A stretch of 64,000 nt of DNA from Cytospora piceicola (taxonomy: Eukaryota; Ascomycota; Sordariomycetes; Diaporthales; Cytosporaceae): assembly GCA_023375675.1 (NCBI GenBank), contig JALQBC010000013.1, positions 744,001 through 808,000 on the forward strand, written 5' to 3'. This document shows, one piece after another, positions 10,792 through 21,749 of the stretch (the first letter of the stretch is position 1; each line of letters starts with the position of its first letter). The notes under the pieces were generated by a model that worked only from the letters and a program-made list of their open reading frames with translations, was not told the DNA's origin and made no database searches. Both the position numbers and the translations under genes were made by a program.

Positions 10792-13189
10792 AGTATGGTA
10801 TTAGCCAGGTGGACGATGGTTGGACATTTGTGCCACGGATCAAGTAAAAATGGAGGAAGTACGACGACGTGTAGTTGGTATGTGGATGGACCAAGGGCGA
10901 GACGAACCTGGCATCCGAATGACTTCGACAGTCTAGAGCAGTTTCCTGCTCTGGACACGGGTCGAGGAGCCTTCGCAACTCGACCACAGCCTAGGTGGGG
11001 CGGGGAGGGGGGGAGTTCTAGTGACCAGGACCAGCAACAACAAAGATGGCACGTGCCGTAGTCGAATAGAGGCCACGGGGTACAATGATGACAGAGCGTG
11101 TGGGCGTATGGGATCGTCAGGGACAAGGAGTGAGTGACGGCAGGACAATGGCCGGAACTTTGAGTCCCAGGTGGCCGGTTTGTAGCAGATTATGCCAAAC
11201 AAAGGAGTGGAAAGTCAGCAGCAAGTATAGCCAGCTGACGTGTTTGTATTATTGTAAATGAATAAGGAGTAGGAATGGGGAGTAGGCAAGGGATGGCAGC
11301 CTACTACGCAGTTGTAGTGATGGTGATGATCGTCGCCGGCGTCAAGAAGGTTTAAAGTAGAGTAGAGTAAAGGAGAAGCAGACAGGAGTGAACAAGAGAC
11401 AAGACAAGAGATGATGCAGAAGAGAGGCAAATGGTCAGGAATGTTTTGGTTATGTTCCTGACTGACTGACAGGTAGGTATCTTTGAATTAAAAACAGAAG
11501 GCGGTTTCGTAGGATATGAAGAATAATAACAGACAGAGTTAGGTACAAATAGATGAGGAGGAGGAGTAGGTTGGAAGTTCAGGTGAATGGTTGAATGTAC
11601 GTACTGTGGTAGAGGTGACTCGAAGGGATCCTCGACGTCGATACCTACCTAGGCCAGGTATGTAGATACCTAGGTAGCTACCCAGGTACCTACAGTGGCT
11701 ACTACACACCTGGGCACCCAGTACACTACAGCACCGCAAGTACCTCCTTATCTACCCACTAGGCGGCACGTGGTATAGATGTGGTGTAGATAGGTGAAGC
11801 AGGTACATGATGCAGGTAGTTCCGTACCCCCCGGAGTGTCCAGCCCGGCCAGGGCACTGCGTGAACTGCGTGAACTGCCAGAACAGCCAGCAACAGCCAG
11901 AGCGTGGGAAAAAGGAGGGGTCAATCCCTCATTAGCTGCGACACGGCGTCACACCCGCGTTCGGAGAGGCGGGGCGTGCAGTGTCAGTCAGGGGTTGCTT
12001 GTCACTCGACGCAGGGATCCGGAACATGACAGCCATGACTTATTGAAGAATCCGTGATCCCGTGGAAGCGCCCGCAGCGTCATTATCATCAGCAGTATCA
12101 TCCATCTCAGACAGGCTAAACAGGCAGGATCCCAAGGCTGAGACTCTGTACTGTCTATCTGTTCATCTGTTTATCTATCTGTCGGTATATCTCTATCTAC
12201 TTAGGTATTCTTGCAATCTAATCCACAGAGTGTACATACCTAAGTAGTCCCGTGATATGGACCTAAAGGAACATCTCCCCTTCTCCCGGCCTACCGAGGT
12301 TGCCAAGTCATCCATCTTTCCAACCAACAAAGGGCCAGTTAGCCTACCTGAATGGTAGGTACTTAAGTAGGTAGGTACATGTGTATCTACTCCTTGTAGA
12401 TATCTACCTAGGTGGTTGTAGTTATGTAGGTACCCAACCCCCACCTGGATAGTGTATATATAGGTATATATACCCAACACACATACGTACATATATACAT
12501 AAAGTACCTGCCTGCTTCACCTGGTAGTCTCACTCTCCGCTCACTCCGCTTCAGATAGGTACAATCAAGGCCTCAGTGTGCCTGTCTGTCCATCATGCCA
12601 GAAGGCAACCGACCCTCATCGGTGAGGAAACGCCCACACTGTGTATTTACACTTCGTGGTCGAACTTGGTGGCAGGGTGATCCTTTTCCCGGAACCTCAT
12701 ATCCAACCTAGGCATGTCCTGGGGGGCTTTAGATAAGTGCCTGGAGATATAGATAGTCTATGTACGTACAGTGGTGCACACACACCATCACACCCTGCGC
12801 TAACGGCGCCTGCGGCGGTCACGCGCGTGGGAACACACACACACCACCCCCTTGGAAGAGGAGGGATCCGGCAGGCTGGTGATAGCAGCACGAGGAACAC
12901 ACCGCCAGCGTCATTACTGTGGTACATATCTGCATCCCCAAGGTACCCCGTACTGTTTACCGAGTCGGAGGGTGTACCGGAATATCAATGGGTCCATAGT
13001 CATCATGCACACAGCAAAGCAAGTCAAAGCTGAAGCCAGGGTTAAACCCCAGGATGAGCAAGGAGTATTGGCTGGCAGGTTGATGAGTAAAAGGCAACAC
13101 AACCCATATATCTATCCATCATGTATGAAGTCCCCATCATATCAACAGGATAGAGCCAGAGCTATATCCCTAAATACGAAACCACATCC
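10792..13189. other. Gene-free 2.4 kb, upstream of the BCAS3-like gene
   Basis: Only short frames of unlike composition. The proximal part (10792-11200) is presumably the promoter and leader of the BCAS3-like gene. 11640-11700 and 12350-12430 are dense in palindromic ACCTAGGT and GGTACCTACC motifs. No RNA gene was recognised. Confidence 0.5.
11638..11700. repeat. Cluster of ACCTAGGT / GGTACCTAC palindromic motifs
   Basis: Several overlapping copies of the short palindromic family that recurs through the intergenic DNA of this window (tacctaccta, acctaggtag, aggtacctac). Function unknown. Confidence 0.6.
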
Positions 13190-13493
13190 CTACCGCTGGA
13201 GATACACCCTGTAGTACGCAAACTTCCACTCCTTGCCCGCCCTCACCAACCTCGCATACCCAGCCCAGTCCACCGTGTCCTCCGCACCTCCCGCGCTCTC
13301 CTTGAACCTGTACGCCACGTTCCCGTACATCATGAGCTCGACCTCGCCCTCCTTCCCGCTGAACGACACCGGGAACACCTTGTCGACGGTGTGCTTCCTG
13401 GCCGCGACCTTGTCCCACATGCCCTCGCGGATCTTCAGGATGTCTGCCGAGGGTGGTTGAGGTCAGCAAGAAGACTGCGGGGAGATGTATGTG

Positions 13494-13546
<53 letters not shown>

Positions 13547-13742
13547 AAAGCAGTGTGGCCTTACCTGTCTTCCCAGTAGCCTCCGTCTTCGCCATCACGA
13601 GCGTGGCATCGTCCTGGTAGAAATCAACCCACTCCAGGTTCTTTCCCGGCGTGTCCGAGACACCGTAGAAGGTCGTGATGAACTCCTTGATGCCGGCGTC
13701 CACAGGCACGTTGGTCGGGTATGCGGGGTTGTAATTCGACAT
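13190..13742 (-). CDS. Small NTF2-like / SnoaL-like protein
   Basis: Two exons: 13742-13565 and 13443-13190, 143 aa. The intron (121 nt) has donor GTAAGG, branch CTGAC and acceptor CGGCAG, and carries a long TA repeat. The protein is compact and alpha+beta. It opens with MSNYNPAYPTN, then an alpha helix (GIKEFITTFYGVSD) and a tryptophan-containing WVDFYQDDATLVM. It ends in alternating strands (EVELMMYGNVAYRFKE, KEWKFAYYRVYLQR). This pattern is that of the NTF2-like fold, common in fungal hypothetical proteins and in SnoaL-type isomerases. No catalytic residue can be assigned, and the family assignment is by fold pattern only. A second TA array sits just upstream of the ATG. Confidence 0.75.
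13493..13543. repeat. (TA)n microsatellite in an intron
   Basis: About 50 bp of TA units with two interruptions, wholly inside the intron of the NTF2-like gene. Confidence 0.9.
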
Positions 13743-13750
13743 GTTGGGCG

Positions 13751-13774
13751 TATATATATATATATATATATATA
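13751..13774. repeat. (TA)n microsatellite just upstream of a start codon
   Basis: Twelve TA units ending 9 bp before the ATG of the NTF2-like gene (minus strand), so in its 5' leader or core promoter. Confidence 0.9.
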
Positions 13775-14423
13775 GAGGTATCAAATGATGGTTTCTGGGT
13801 GAAATAGTTGTATGTATGAATGTATGTATGCATGTCATTTCGAGATCAACCTCGTCGCCTTCTTTAACATTGAGCTTGACGACATACACAGTATATCCAA
13901 CAAGGGCACGGCCCGATGCGCCCAGTGCCGCCATCCGACGACTCGGATCCGCAATAAAGTACACAGTAAGTCATGACTGCTCCGTAGACATCCACATTTA
14001 ACACTCTCAAATAGTACGATTCGAGATCGCATGTTCTCAATACTTATAGACGATCTTCTTCTTCGTTCGAGATGCTATTGACTGTAGTCATCGCAAAGAC
14101 CACAAATCGCCCCCAAGAAGTCCTCTAGCAAAACTGTAGAAAGCGTCCCCAATCCTCTGCTTCATCCACAGGTCCAGCCAACACCCGTCCCGGGTCAACT
14201 CCAAAATATTAAAGCGTGATGGTGATACTATCGATCACGAGGGGGGGGGGGGAACCACTGGTGCCATCTAACTACACATACACAACATTATCATACACAA
14301 CGCGCACCAGACCAGCAAGTTCCCATATCAATAGACATGGGAAGGCCCCCCGCCCCCCCCCCCCCCACCAGGTCATCACGGGATCGGAGAGCCAAGGTGG
14401 ACATGAGGAAGCTTGACGCGGTC
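13775..14423. other. Intergenic between NTF2-like gene and ING gene
   Basis: Holds the upstream region of the NTF2-like gene and the 3' region of the ING gene. A G run (14240-14251) and a C run (about 14344-14366) are present. No gene seen. Confidence 0.55.
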
Positions 14424-17034
14424 CTAACGCTTCGACGTTCTCCTTCCCCCCTCGCGCCCGTTCTTGCACTCGGGGCAGTACCACAGCTTGGGAAGCGCCT
14501 TCTCCGTCTTGAGGCCGAGGCACTCGAGATGGAACCACTCGTAAGGGCACTGTTTAGAGAAAGAGAGGAAAATACATGTTAGCAAGCAGTCCAGAAGAAG
14601 GGGGAAATGCAAAGGAATCCAAACTCACGCTCTCGTTCTCACAGAGAACCATCGTGCCGAAGCTGACGCGGTTGCAAAAGCAGTACCTCTCCTCGTTCGG
14701 GTCGATCACGTTGCCGTCCTCGTCCACCTCGACCTCCCCCCCATCCCCATCCACCGCCGCCGCCACGGCGGCCCCCTGGCCGGCCCCGGGACCGCCCCCG
14801 CCCCCGCCCCGCGCGTCCTCCCTCAGCTTCCGGCCCGCCGCCGCCACCGCCCGCTTCGACTTCTTGGGCGCCGCCTTGCGCTTCGTGATCGCGCTGTTGC
14901 CCCCCGAGTTCGTCCGGCTGATGATGCCCGGCGCGGGTCTCTTAGTCCGCTTGCTGGGCTGCCTCGCCGACGACGACATCTGCTCGGGGGCCGGCGTGTT
15001 GCGCGCCGTGCTGGCCCGCCGCGGCCGGTCTGCCGCCAGCCCGTGGTGCGGGTGCGGATGCGTCTGCTCCGCTGCTTGTGGGTGTCCGCGGGATGAGGGC
15101 CTGCGGGATGTTGTCTCTTGGCCCGAGATCACCGTGGCTGCTGGCGTGGCTGCACGCGAACCCGAAGCCTTGACGGGGACGATTGCCGCGGCCTTCTCCC
15201 TCGCTGCCAGATTCTTGGCCTCCCTAGACCGCGTCTCCCGGACAGGTGGTAATATTGGCGTTGTAGACTTCTTTGGTGATGAAAGTGGCGCATCATCTGC
15301 TGGCCCTTTGGTTGGCACTGTAGTGGTTGTCGTAGTCGCATCGCCACCACTGGGAGCAGGGGATGCAGCAGAAGATTTGGTTCCCACTGTAATGATCGAC
15401 TGCTCTTGGCCGGGGGGCATCGGGATAGGAACCGGCGTCGTAGACTGCGGGACCTGTGTGCCTCCAGGTGTCAACTGCGGAGGTGGAACGGGCGTCTGCT
15501 GAGATCGAGGTATGTTGATGTGCTGTGGTTGCGGTATTGGAACCGGCGTCTCGGTCTTGGAGCGCTTCAGGACTGCAGGGTCCGGCTTCTCCCCGTCGGC
15601 CTCTGTGACCGAGTCCCTCTTGCGCTTCCTCTGCTGCCTCCTGGAGGGGGCCTTGGTTGGCGGTTGCTCAGAAGCCTGCGGTTGTTGGAATGACACTTGG
15701 AAGTTCCTGGCCACGAGGGCAAACTGCCGGGCTGACTCCTCGGCTTCCTTGGCCGCAATGTCGGACATGCGATCCTTCTTAATCTTCTTAGCTTTGTTCA
15801 GTTCGTGACCCCGATTGGAGAGTTTCCCGTCCTCGGCGGCAATTGCGGAGTCCAAACTTACTGCCCCCATAGGGAGTTGCTCGGAACCTGTCGCATCGTC
15901 GACAACGGACTGAGGGAGCGAGGAGTACTCGAACGGCCGGCCCTCCTCCTCCGCCTTCTTCTTCGCCGATGCCCACCCCTCATATCCACGCCCAAGTGTC
16001 TTTAGCTCCTTGTGGATCATTGTCTCACTCGGCACCCAGGCAGCATTCTTCTTCATCCGCTTCCTTAGTTTCGAAAGTTCCCATTGCGTAAGGCGTAGCC
16101 ACGGGGCATCGTCGCTGCCCGCCACGGCATTTTCTGGCGGCGGCTTCAGCGGCTCTGTAGCACTGGGCATCCCCGCCGGTGTACTCGCCACACCGGGAGC
16201 GGGCGGTTGTGTGGAGGTCTTGGGGATCTTGGGCTTCGGAGTCTTGGGTGTCTTGTCAGTGGGCTTCCTGCCGCGTGGCTTTGGACTACCGGCACGCGCC
16301 GCTGGTGTTCGCCTAGCAGAGACGAGTTCTTCGTCTTCCTCCTCCTCACTGCTGTCGCTCTCAGCACTGACTGTATCGTAACCGACATCGTACGGAGCCA
16401 AGACCTCACCCGGGACGGTAATCCGGGGGACCCGGGGTCGGCGGGCTTTATCGCCGCCGGCAGGCTGACGTTTCGTTCCGCGGGTGAGTTGGGGCGACCT
16501 GGTCGTAGCCACGGGGCTCTTGTGCTCGTCCTCTGCAGGGTAGTTGTCCAGCATCATCCGCAGCTTCGCGTGTATCAGCTTCAGCCTGTTGACATGCCGG
16601 TTGACGTTCTCGGCCATGCGCACAGCCTCGGCATGGGAGTAGACGCGCGACGTCAGGACGTTGCCGAGCTCCTCCGATATGTCGGCCCTCAGCTGCACGG
16701 GCCTTGGCCTCTCCTCCGGCGCCAGGGTGGGCAGCTGGCCCCATTGCCTTGTGAGTTCGTGGAGCTTGTGGGAGGCGTCGGCGTAGTTTCGGTCGAGTGT
16801 GCCGATCAGCGTGAGCGATCGTATCATGTCCGCAGGCAGGTGTTCCGTAAACTCCAGGAAGTCGGTGACGGTCGCTTGCGCATCGGGGTCGGCGCGGCCA
16901 TCGAAGGAATCGAGTCTTCCATTGCTAATGGAGCCGAGCGACTCGATGGCTTCTGGCATGGAGGGAGATTGTGGTCGGGGAGAGAAACGTTCCTCGTCGT
17001 CGACGTCTGCGCCGCCAGCGTCTACGGTGCTCAT
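14424..17034 (-). CDS. ING-family chromatin protein with C-terminal PHD finger
   Basis: Two exons: 17034-14629 and 14549-14424, joined across a 79-nt intron (donor GTGAGT, acceptor AAACAG), 843 aa. The start has a good context (CACCAAGATG). Residues about 45-165 form the ING N-terminal helical domain (FLEFTEHLPADMIRSLTLIG). A long disordered Pro/Ser/Lys-rich middle follows, with an acidic patch (SDSSEEEEDEE). A PHD finger lies at about 784-831: CFC, CENES/C, EWFHLEC and WYCPEC give the C4HC3 ligands. The intron falls exactly inside this finger. A basic tail (GREGGRRTSKR) follows. ING-PHD fingers read H3K4me3 for histone acetylase or deacetylase complexes. The arrangement resembles Pho23/Png2 of Rpd3L-type complexes, but Yng1/Yng2-type membership is not excluded. 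Confidence 0.9.
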
Positions 17035-17818
17035 CTTGGTGTTGAATTGTTGTTCTTATTCAATCGGACGATCGCGCATCCGTTTGTACTCGTATTAGCA
17101 TCGTTTTGGGTTGACCATGAGCGTTGAAAGTTGACGGCGCATTGCGCTTGGGGTGGTTGTTTAGAGCTGTAGCTTGTCTATCAGTAGTCGCGTCTGCCTG
17201 TCGCGAGCCATAGAACTGGAGCATGTGAATAGGTACCTACTGTGTAGGCAGGCCTAGGTTTACTGGGTAGTTCAGGGGTAGCAGGGGTTACATAAGCAGC
17301 CCCAATTATGCACTTAACAGGTACATGCACTTGTCAAGCTCAGTGATTAGAGGTAAGTAGGTCTAAGCTCCGACCGAGTTGCTCTGGTCGAGTTGAACAT
17401 CAAGCTCTTCCCTGAGGTGATAGCCAAGACATCTCTGAATATACTGTGTAAGCCAGCTGGAAATGGCCTGCTGTATCTGATACTGAACTACCTAGGTAGG
17501 TTAAGCTTTTCAACATCCTGGTGGCATGCGGGCTTCAACGTCAACACGGCAACCTGCTGCTGCCCATCGGTACAATCCTGTCGGTACCATTCCGAGGCAG
17601 ATCACCAAGACTTCAACTAGATAACGTTCTGTATTTATTCAATTCTGTATAAATCCCGTGCTATGCTACAGGATGTTATTTCATGCCAAAGCCTGACAAT
17701 TTATTGTTACATGACTGAAGAGACTCCCCCCAAGAGCCCCGCCCTAAACCCTTCCACACCCCGAAACGCCACCACTCCTGTGAAACAAATGCACCACCCA
17801 TGCCTCCCTCAACCTCCC
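17035..17818. other. Intergenic, upstream of ING gene and downstream of membrane protein gene
   Basis: Contains the ING promoter or leader (17035-17220) and several GGTACCTAC/ACCTAGGT motifs (near 17232 and 17490). No coding sequence supported. Confidence 0.5.
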
Positions 17819-18947
17819 TCAAACCTCTCCCACGATCGCCAGCCCGAGGCCGGTGAAGAACGCGGCAACCACCCAGACCGACGCGTAGGCCACCGCGCCG
17901 GCGCCCTCGACCCCGCTGATGGTCATGGCGCACGAGAGCCACGTGTTGACGCCGGTGACGGCCATGGCCACCGCGGTCCTCAGGACGCCGACCTTGGTCT
18001 GCGTGGTGTAGCCCCAGACGTTCCACCAGAGCGTCTCCCCCAGGCCGGCCTCGACCGGGTCGAACGCCGCGGCCCGCTTGTCCTGCTCCGTGCGGCCCGT
18101 CGCGGCCACCGGCGTGAAGATGAAGCTCCGGGCGGCGAGTCCCGAGACGAGGGCCAGGGCCGTCGCGAGCGGGGACATGTACATGGCCGTGCCGACGTTC
18201 GCGGGCTCGACGGTGGGGATGCCCTCGAAGTGCAGCACCAGGGCGGTGGGCAGGTAGGTCTTGTACGAGAGGAAGAGGACCACGTTGTAGATGAAGCCAG
18301 CGAGGAGGGTCGACAGGATCCCAATCTGTCGGTCGACAATGATCTCGCGGTTAGGGGTGGAGGACGATGCCTTGTGCGCGCCTGACAGGGGGCGCAGCAG
18401 GAGGAAGGGCAAGAAGCAGGCGATAACATCGACGGACAGGCCGGCGATGGCTGTCTTGGGGCTGAGGTTGTAGAAAGCAGCCATCAAGTAGAACTACCAC
18501 AATGTTAGTCTTCAGACGTAATCACCGCGCCAGAGGAACCGGCTGAACGGTCGGGCGACCAAGATCCAAACTCACAGTGGGGCCATGCGACAGCAGGTTC
18601 AGCGCAGCCAGATCAATCGAGTCGAAGTTGGCGAACCAGCCCAGCGCAAGCTCGGCCAGCCTCCAGGCAGCCATGATGCCCACCTCCTCGGACGTCTCGA
18701 GGGTGCGCATGATGGTTGCCAGCTCGCCGTTGGTGAACTCATTGATGAAGGAGTAGCCGAGCGACGAGATGGAGAAGCTCAGGATCGCAACGAGAGGAAA
18801 CCGGAGCACCGCAGGTAGCTTAGACTTGCGCTGGTTTGCAGCAACGCTCGTCTGAGGCTCGGGAATGGCAGGAACAGAGTACGCGGTTGAGCTCGGTCCC
18901 TCGCCGGCGTCGGTCTCGACGAGGTTGGTTTGTTTTGCTGGAGACAT
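17819..18947 (-). CDS. Uncharacterised fungal integral membrane protein
   Basis: Two exons: 18947-18576 and 18493-17819, with an 82-nt intron (donor GTGAGT, branch CTAAC, acceptor GGTAG), 348 aa. I do not recognise a named family. Residues 1-45 are polar and probably cytosolic. Several hydrophobic segments follow: FPLVAILSFSISSLGYSF, LSVDVIACFLPFLLL, ILSTLLAGFIYNVVLFLS, MSPLATALALVSGLAA, and a C-terminal AYASVWVVAAFFTGLGLAIV. That makes roughly six to eight membrane spans. There is no signal peptide and no obvious transporter signature or catalytic motif. GC-rich coding bias matches its neighbours, so recent transfer is not suggested. Confidence 0.8.
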
Positions 18948-20196
18948 TGCGCCGTGGTTTGCGAAGTAAACAGCTGTTTGTTATGGATAGCGCGGGCCAG
19001 TCAGGCGGTTGCAGCAGCGGTCGACTATTGTTGCCGAACAATTGGGACACTACAATCCAAGTTGCCGCTTATAAGAGGCTTGCGGTGTCGGATGACGTGG
19101 TATCAACACTGGTGTTGTGAAGGGGAAAACTCTGCGGCCAGTGAGTGGATGTGGTGGGAGGAAATGAGGTTGAGCTTCCCCAGAGTCTGCTCCTCGTAGC
19201 TTTCTTTTGCGTGCGGCTCAAAGCTGGCGCAATGACGGGTGGGCTTTTGCGTTGCGAGGGGGAACGAACAATGGACCCACTGCGCTACCCTGGCGCCGAC
19301 CTGGCACCGCCCGGCTTACATACAGCACAAACCTCTCCAATGTTATGGTTGCGCCCTGGATTCAGACTTTCCAAACATAATCAGTATTTGCCCTTAAGAC
19401 TGCATATAAGTCTCAAAAGATTAGACCCCGTACCGAGTCACCCAAAGGTTCAACTTTTATTCTCTCCTAATTCCCGGCATGTTGTTCGGTGGCTGCAGAC
19501 AATCTTGGAACCTTGGAAGATCTGCTTGTTGAGAGGAGGCACATTCTGACTTGCGAAACTCACGAAGTACCCACAGCTGCAAACTAAAAACGTAAGGGTT
19601 CCATCACGGAGAGTTTCTGGCCAAATTTTCTGCAGAGGACTAGACCCTGTATTTCTTTCCTCTCCATTCCCTCGTCTTTCCCTTCTTCATCACTCACCAC
19701 GCTTGCCAGTGAGACAGGCAGACCAGCTCGGCGGTAGGTCAAGGTTGGTCGACTATCTCATCGTTATTGTTGCCTTTTCATCTCGATATGAGACCAGCAA
19801 CCTCAGATCACACTCCTCATTGTTCACTTGTACACCCCGAGGAAATCAATCTCGCTTCGCAATGGAAGTTTCCATTTGTATAGGTACTAACAGGTAATAA
19901 CCTTCGCTCGACGTCCTTACAATCCGGCCCTCACTTTAACCTCGTTGGGTTCTGCCTCATCACGACCATGTCATGGCCCGATCAGATCTCCCAACTCTTC
20001 GGTGCTAAGGGCCGCCGCGGCGGAGCGACAGGGACACAACATGTGGATATATAGGTGTTATAAAGGAAAACGACAGTGACGATACCCGCCAGAACCAGAA
20101 CGCCCCCCAAACTTCGTCCCAGTCATTTCGAAATAGCAGGTCATGGCACATAAAACGCAAGCGAACGCAGAAAATTCCGGTCATCCTGGCTGAAGG
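18948..20196. other. Intergenic 1.25 kb
   Basis: The promoter side of the membrane protein gene (18948-19300) and the 3' side of the C2H2 gene. A short in-frame peptide of 28 codons (19968-20054, +) is noted under findings. A copy of the CAACCTTGGAA-like motif lies near 19509-19520. No other gene supported. Confidence 0.5.
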
Positions 20197-21749
20197 TCAT
20201 TCCTCCATACGCCCAAAGAAGCCGTCATTGACGTCGTACTCGTCGCTGCGGGCCCGAGACCGCATATCGTCGTCGTCGCAAATGTCCATCCTCACATCTT
20301 CACTGCCTCGTCGCCTGTCGCCACGGGTGAAGCTCTCCGGCGCCTGGGTGGGGAAGCTGCTGAGGAACGGCGATTGTCCAAGAGATGCCTGGCCTAGGAA
20401 GTGCGCCGGAATCGGGGGGATGTCGGGGATGTCATGTGGTAGCTGGCTGGCCTGAGAGCCGCTGTTGCTGTTGTAGCTGCAGCTCAACATGGCCACCCCC
20501 TTGACCAGATGATCAGCCTCGCCGGACATACTCGAGCCAGCAGGTGGAGGGCTGGGCTCCAGGTACTGCCGGTGGTAGCCGAAAGCTGAGCCGTAGGGGA
20601 CGCTTGTCGCATATGAGCTCTCCGACGGTGCGGGATGCAGCGAACGCGCAAGCCCGCTTCGAATGATGTCGCCATTGAACGGCGAGGTTGGGGAGAAATG
20701 GTACCTCTCGCTTTCTCCGGAGTGCATCGCCTCCAGGTGAGGAGGCGGCGTCGTGTTCGCAGAGCTGCGGCCGTCCATCTGCTCGGAAGAGCCACCGAAT
20801 ACAGACGGCGATGATTCGCGTGCGGAGTCCGGAGGGCTGGTCGGTTGGGTGTTCATCGCAACCAGGACTGAGGCAGCTTCCAGGAGCTGAACCTGTTGGT
20901 GCTTCGAAATGAGGAGCTTGGAAGTGTAAGACCATTCCGGCGTGTGTTCCCACCTGGAGGAAAGAACAAAGTCAACAAACATTTTCCTCCTTCGCAGCTC
21001 AGCAGCAGGGTATCGGTCCGGGAGTTGGCCCGCCATGCACGTTCAGGGGGAGGATCACGGGAGGAGTGGGGGGATGAGGAAACAGGGGCACAAACAAATG
21101 CTTGGTCAAGCAGCTGCTATGCTTGTATCCCTTCCCGCAGTGTTCACAGCGAAGCTCGGGTCGGTTGAATCTCCGGCCCTCCTTGGCGTGGGACTGGCCA
21201 TCGCTGGCCCTTCGGCCTCGTGCCTTTTGGAAGGAATCACCCTCTTCGGGAGACGTGTTTTCCTGGTCGTCGATGGCGCTATCTTGGTGTTCTTGCCCCT
21301 CCATGTTCAAATACTTGTGAGCGGGCATGCTCGCTGGTGGAGAGGGCAAGCCGCCAGCACCGGACTTGGACATTCGCCGGCTGCTGATGTTGATAGGCAA
21401 AGCCGGGACCTTATCGTTCATGTCTCCCATTGCTGCCGCTGCTGCCGCCGCCGCCGCCACTATGTTTGCGTTATTGTTTGAGACACTCTTGCGGCGTGCG
21501 ACGCGATGCGAGGCGTTGAGGGGCCCTGGGAGAATCGTGTGGGAGTTTGTACGGGAGTGGGATTGTCGAGCAGCGTTCATTCCTGGAAGGGAGTTGGGGA
21601 GGGACGGTCGGTGTGTCAATGGTCTCGTCGTTTGTAGAATGTCCTGTGATGAGTGAAAACAGAAGATCAGCATTGGTCGACTAGGGTGCCTTGGAGCTAG
21701 CAGGCATTATTATCTGTAATTGACGTTGATCTACCTTGGAGGAGGCCAT
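20197..21749 (-). CDS. Single-finger C2H2 transcription factor
   Basis: Three exons: 21749-21735 (MASSK), 21643-21096 and 20953-20197, 439 aa. Intron 1 is 91 nt (GTAGAT...CACAG). Intron 2 is 142 nt with an unusual GTTTGT donor and acceptor CTCCAG. The zinc finger is C171-x2-C174-x12-H187-x3-H191 (CEHCGKGYKHSSCLTKH then LWEH), and intron 2 separates the two histidines. A conserved-looking extension follows it (TPEWSYTSKLLISKHQQVQLLEAASVLVAM). Upstream are a polyalanine run and a Lys/Arg-rich patch (KARGRRASDG) that could serve nuclear import. The C-terminal half is Ser/Pro-rich and ends in an acidic segment. Probably a nuclear DNA-binding regulator. I do not assign an orthologue name. Confidence 0.85.

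Noticed and set aside
13170..13964. 264-codon minus frame reading through the TA repeats
   Set aside because: It contains long Tyr-Ile runs from translated TA microsatellites; the spliced two-exon NTF2-like model explains the conserved parts.
14576..17127. Long + frames antisense to the ING gene
   Set aside because: Compositional shadows of the GC-rich ING coding strand with no recognisable domain.
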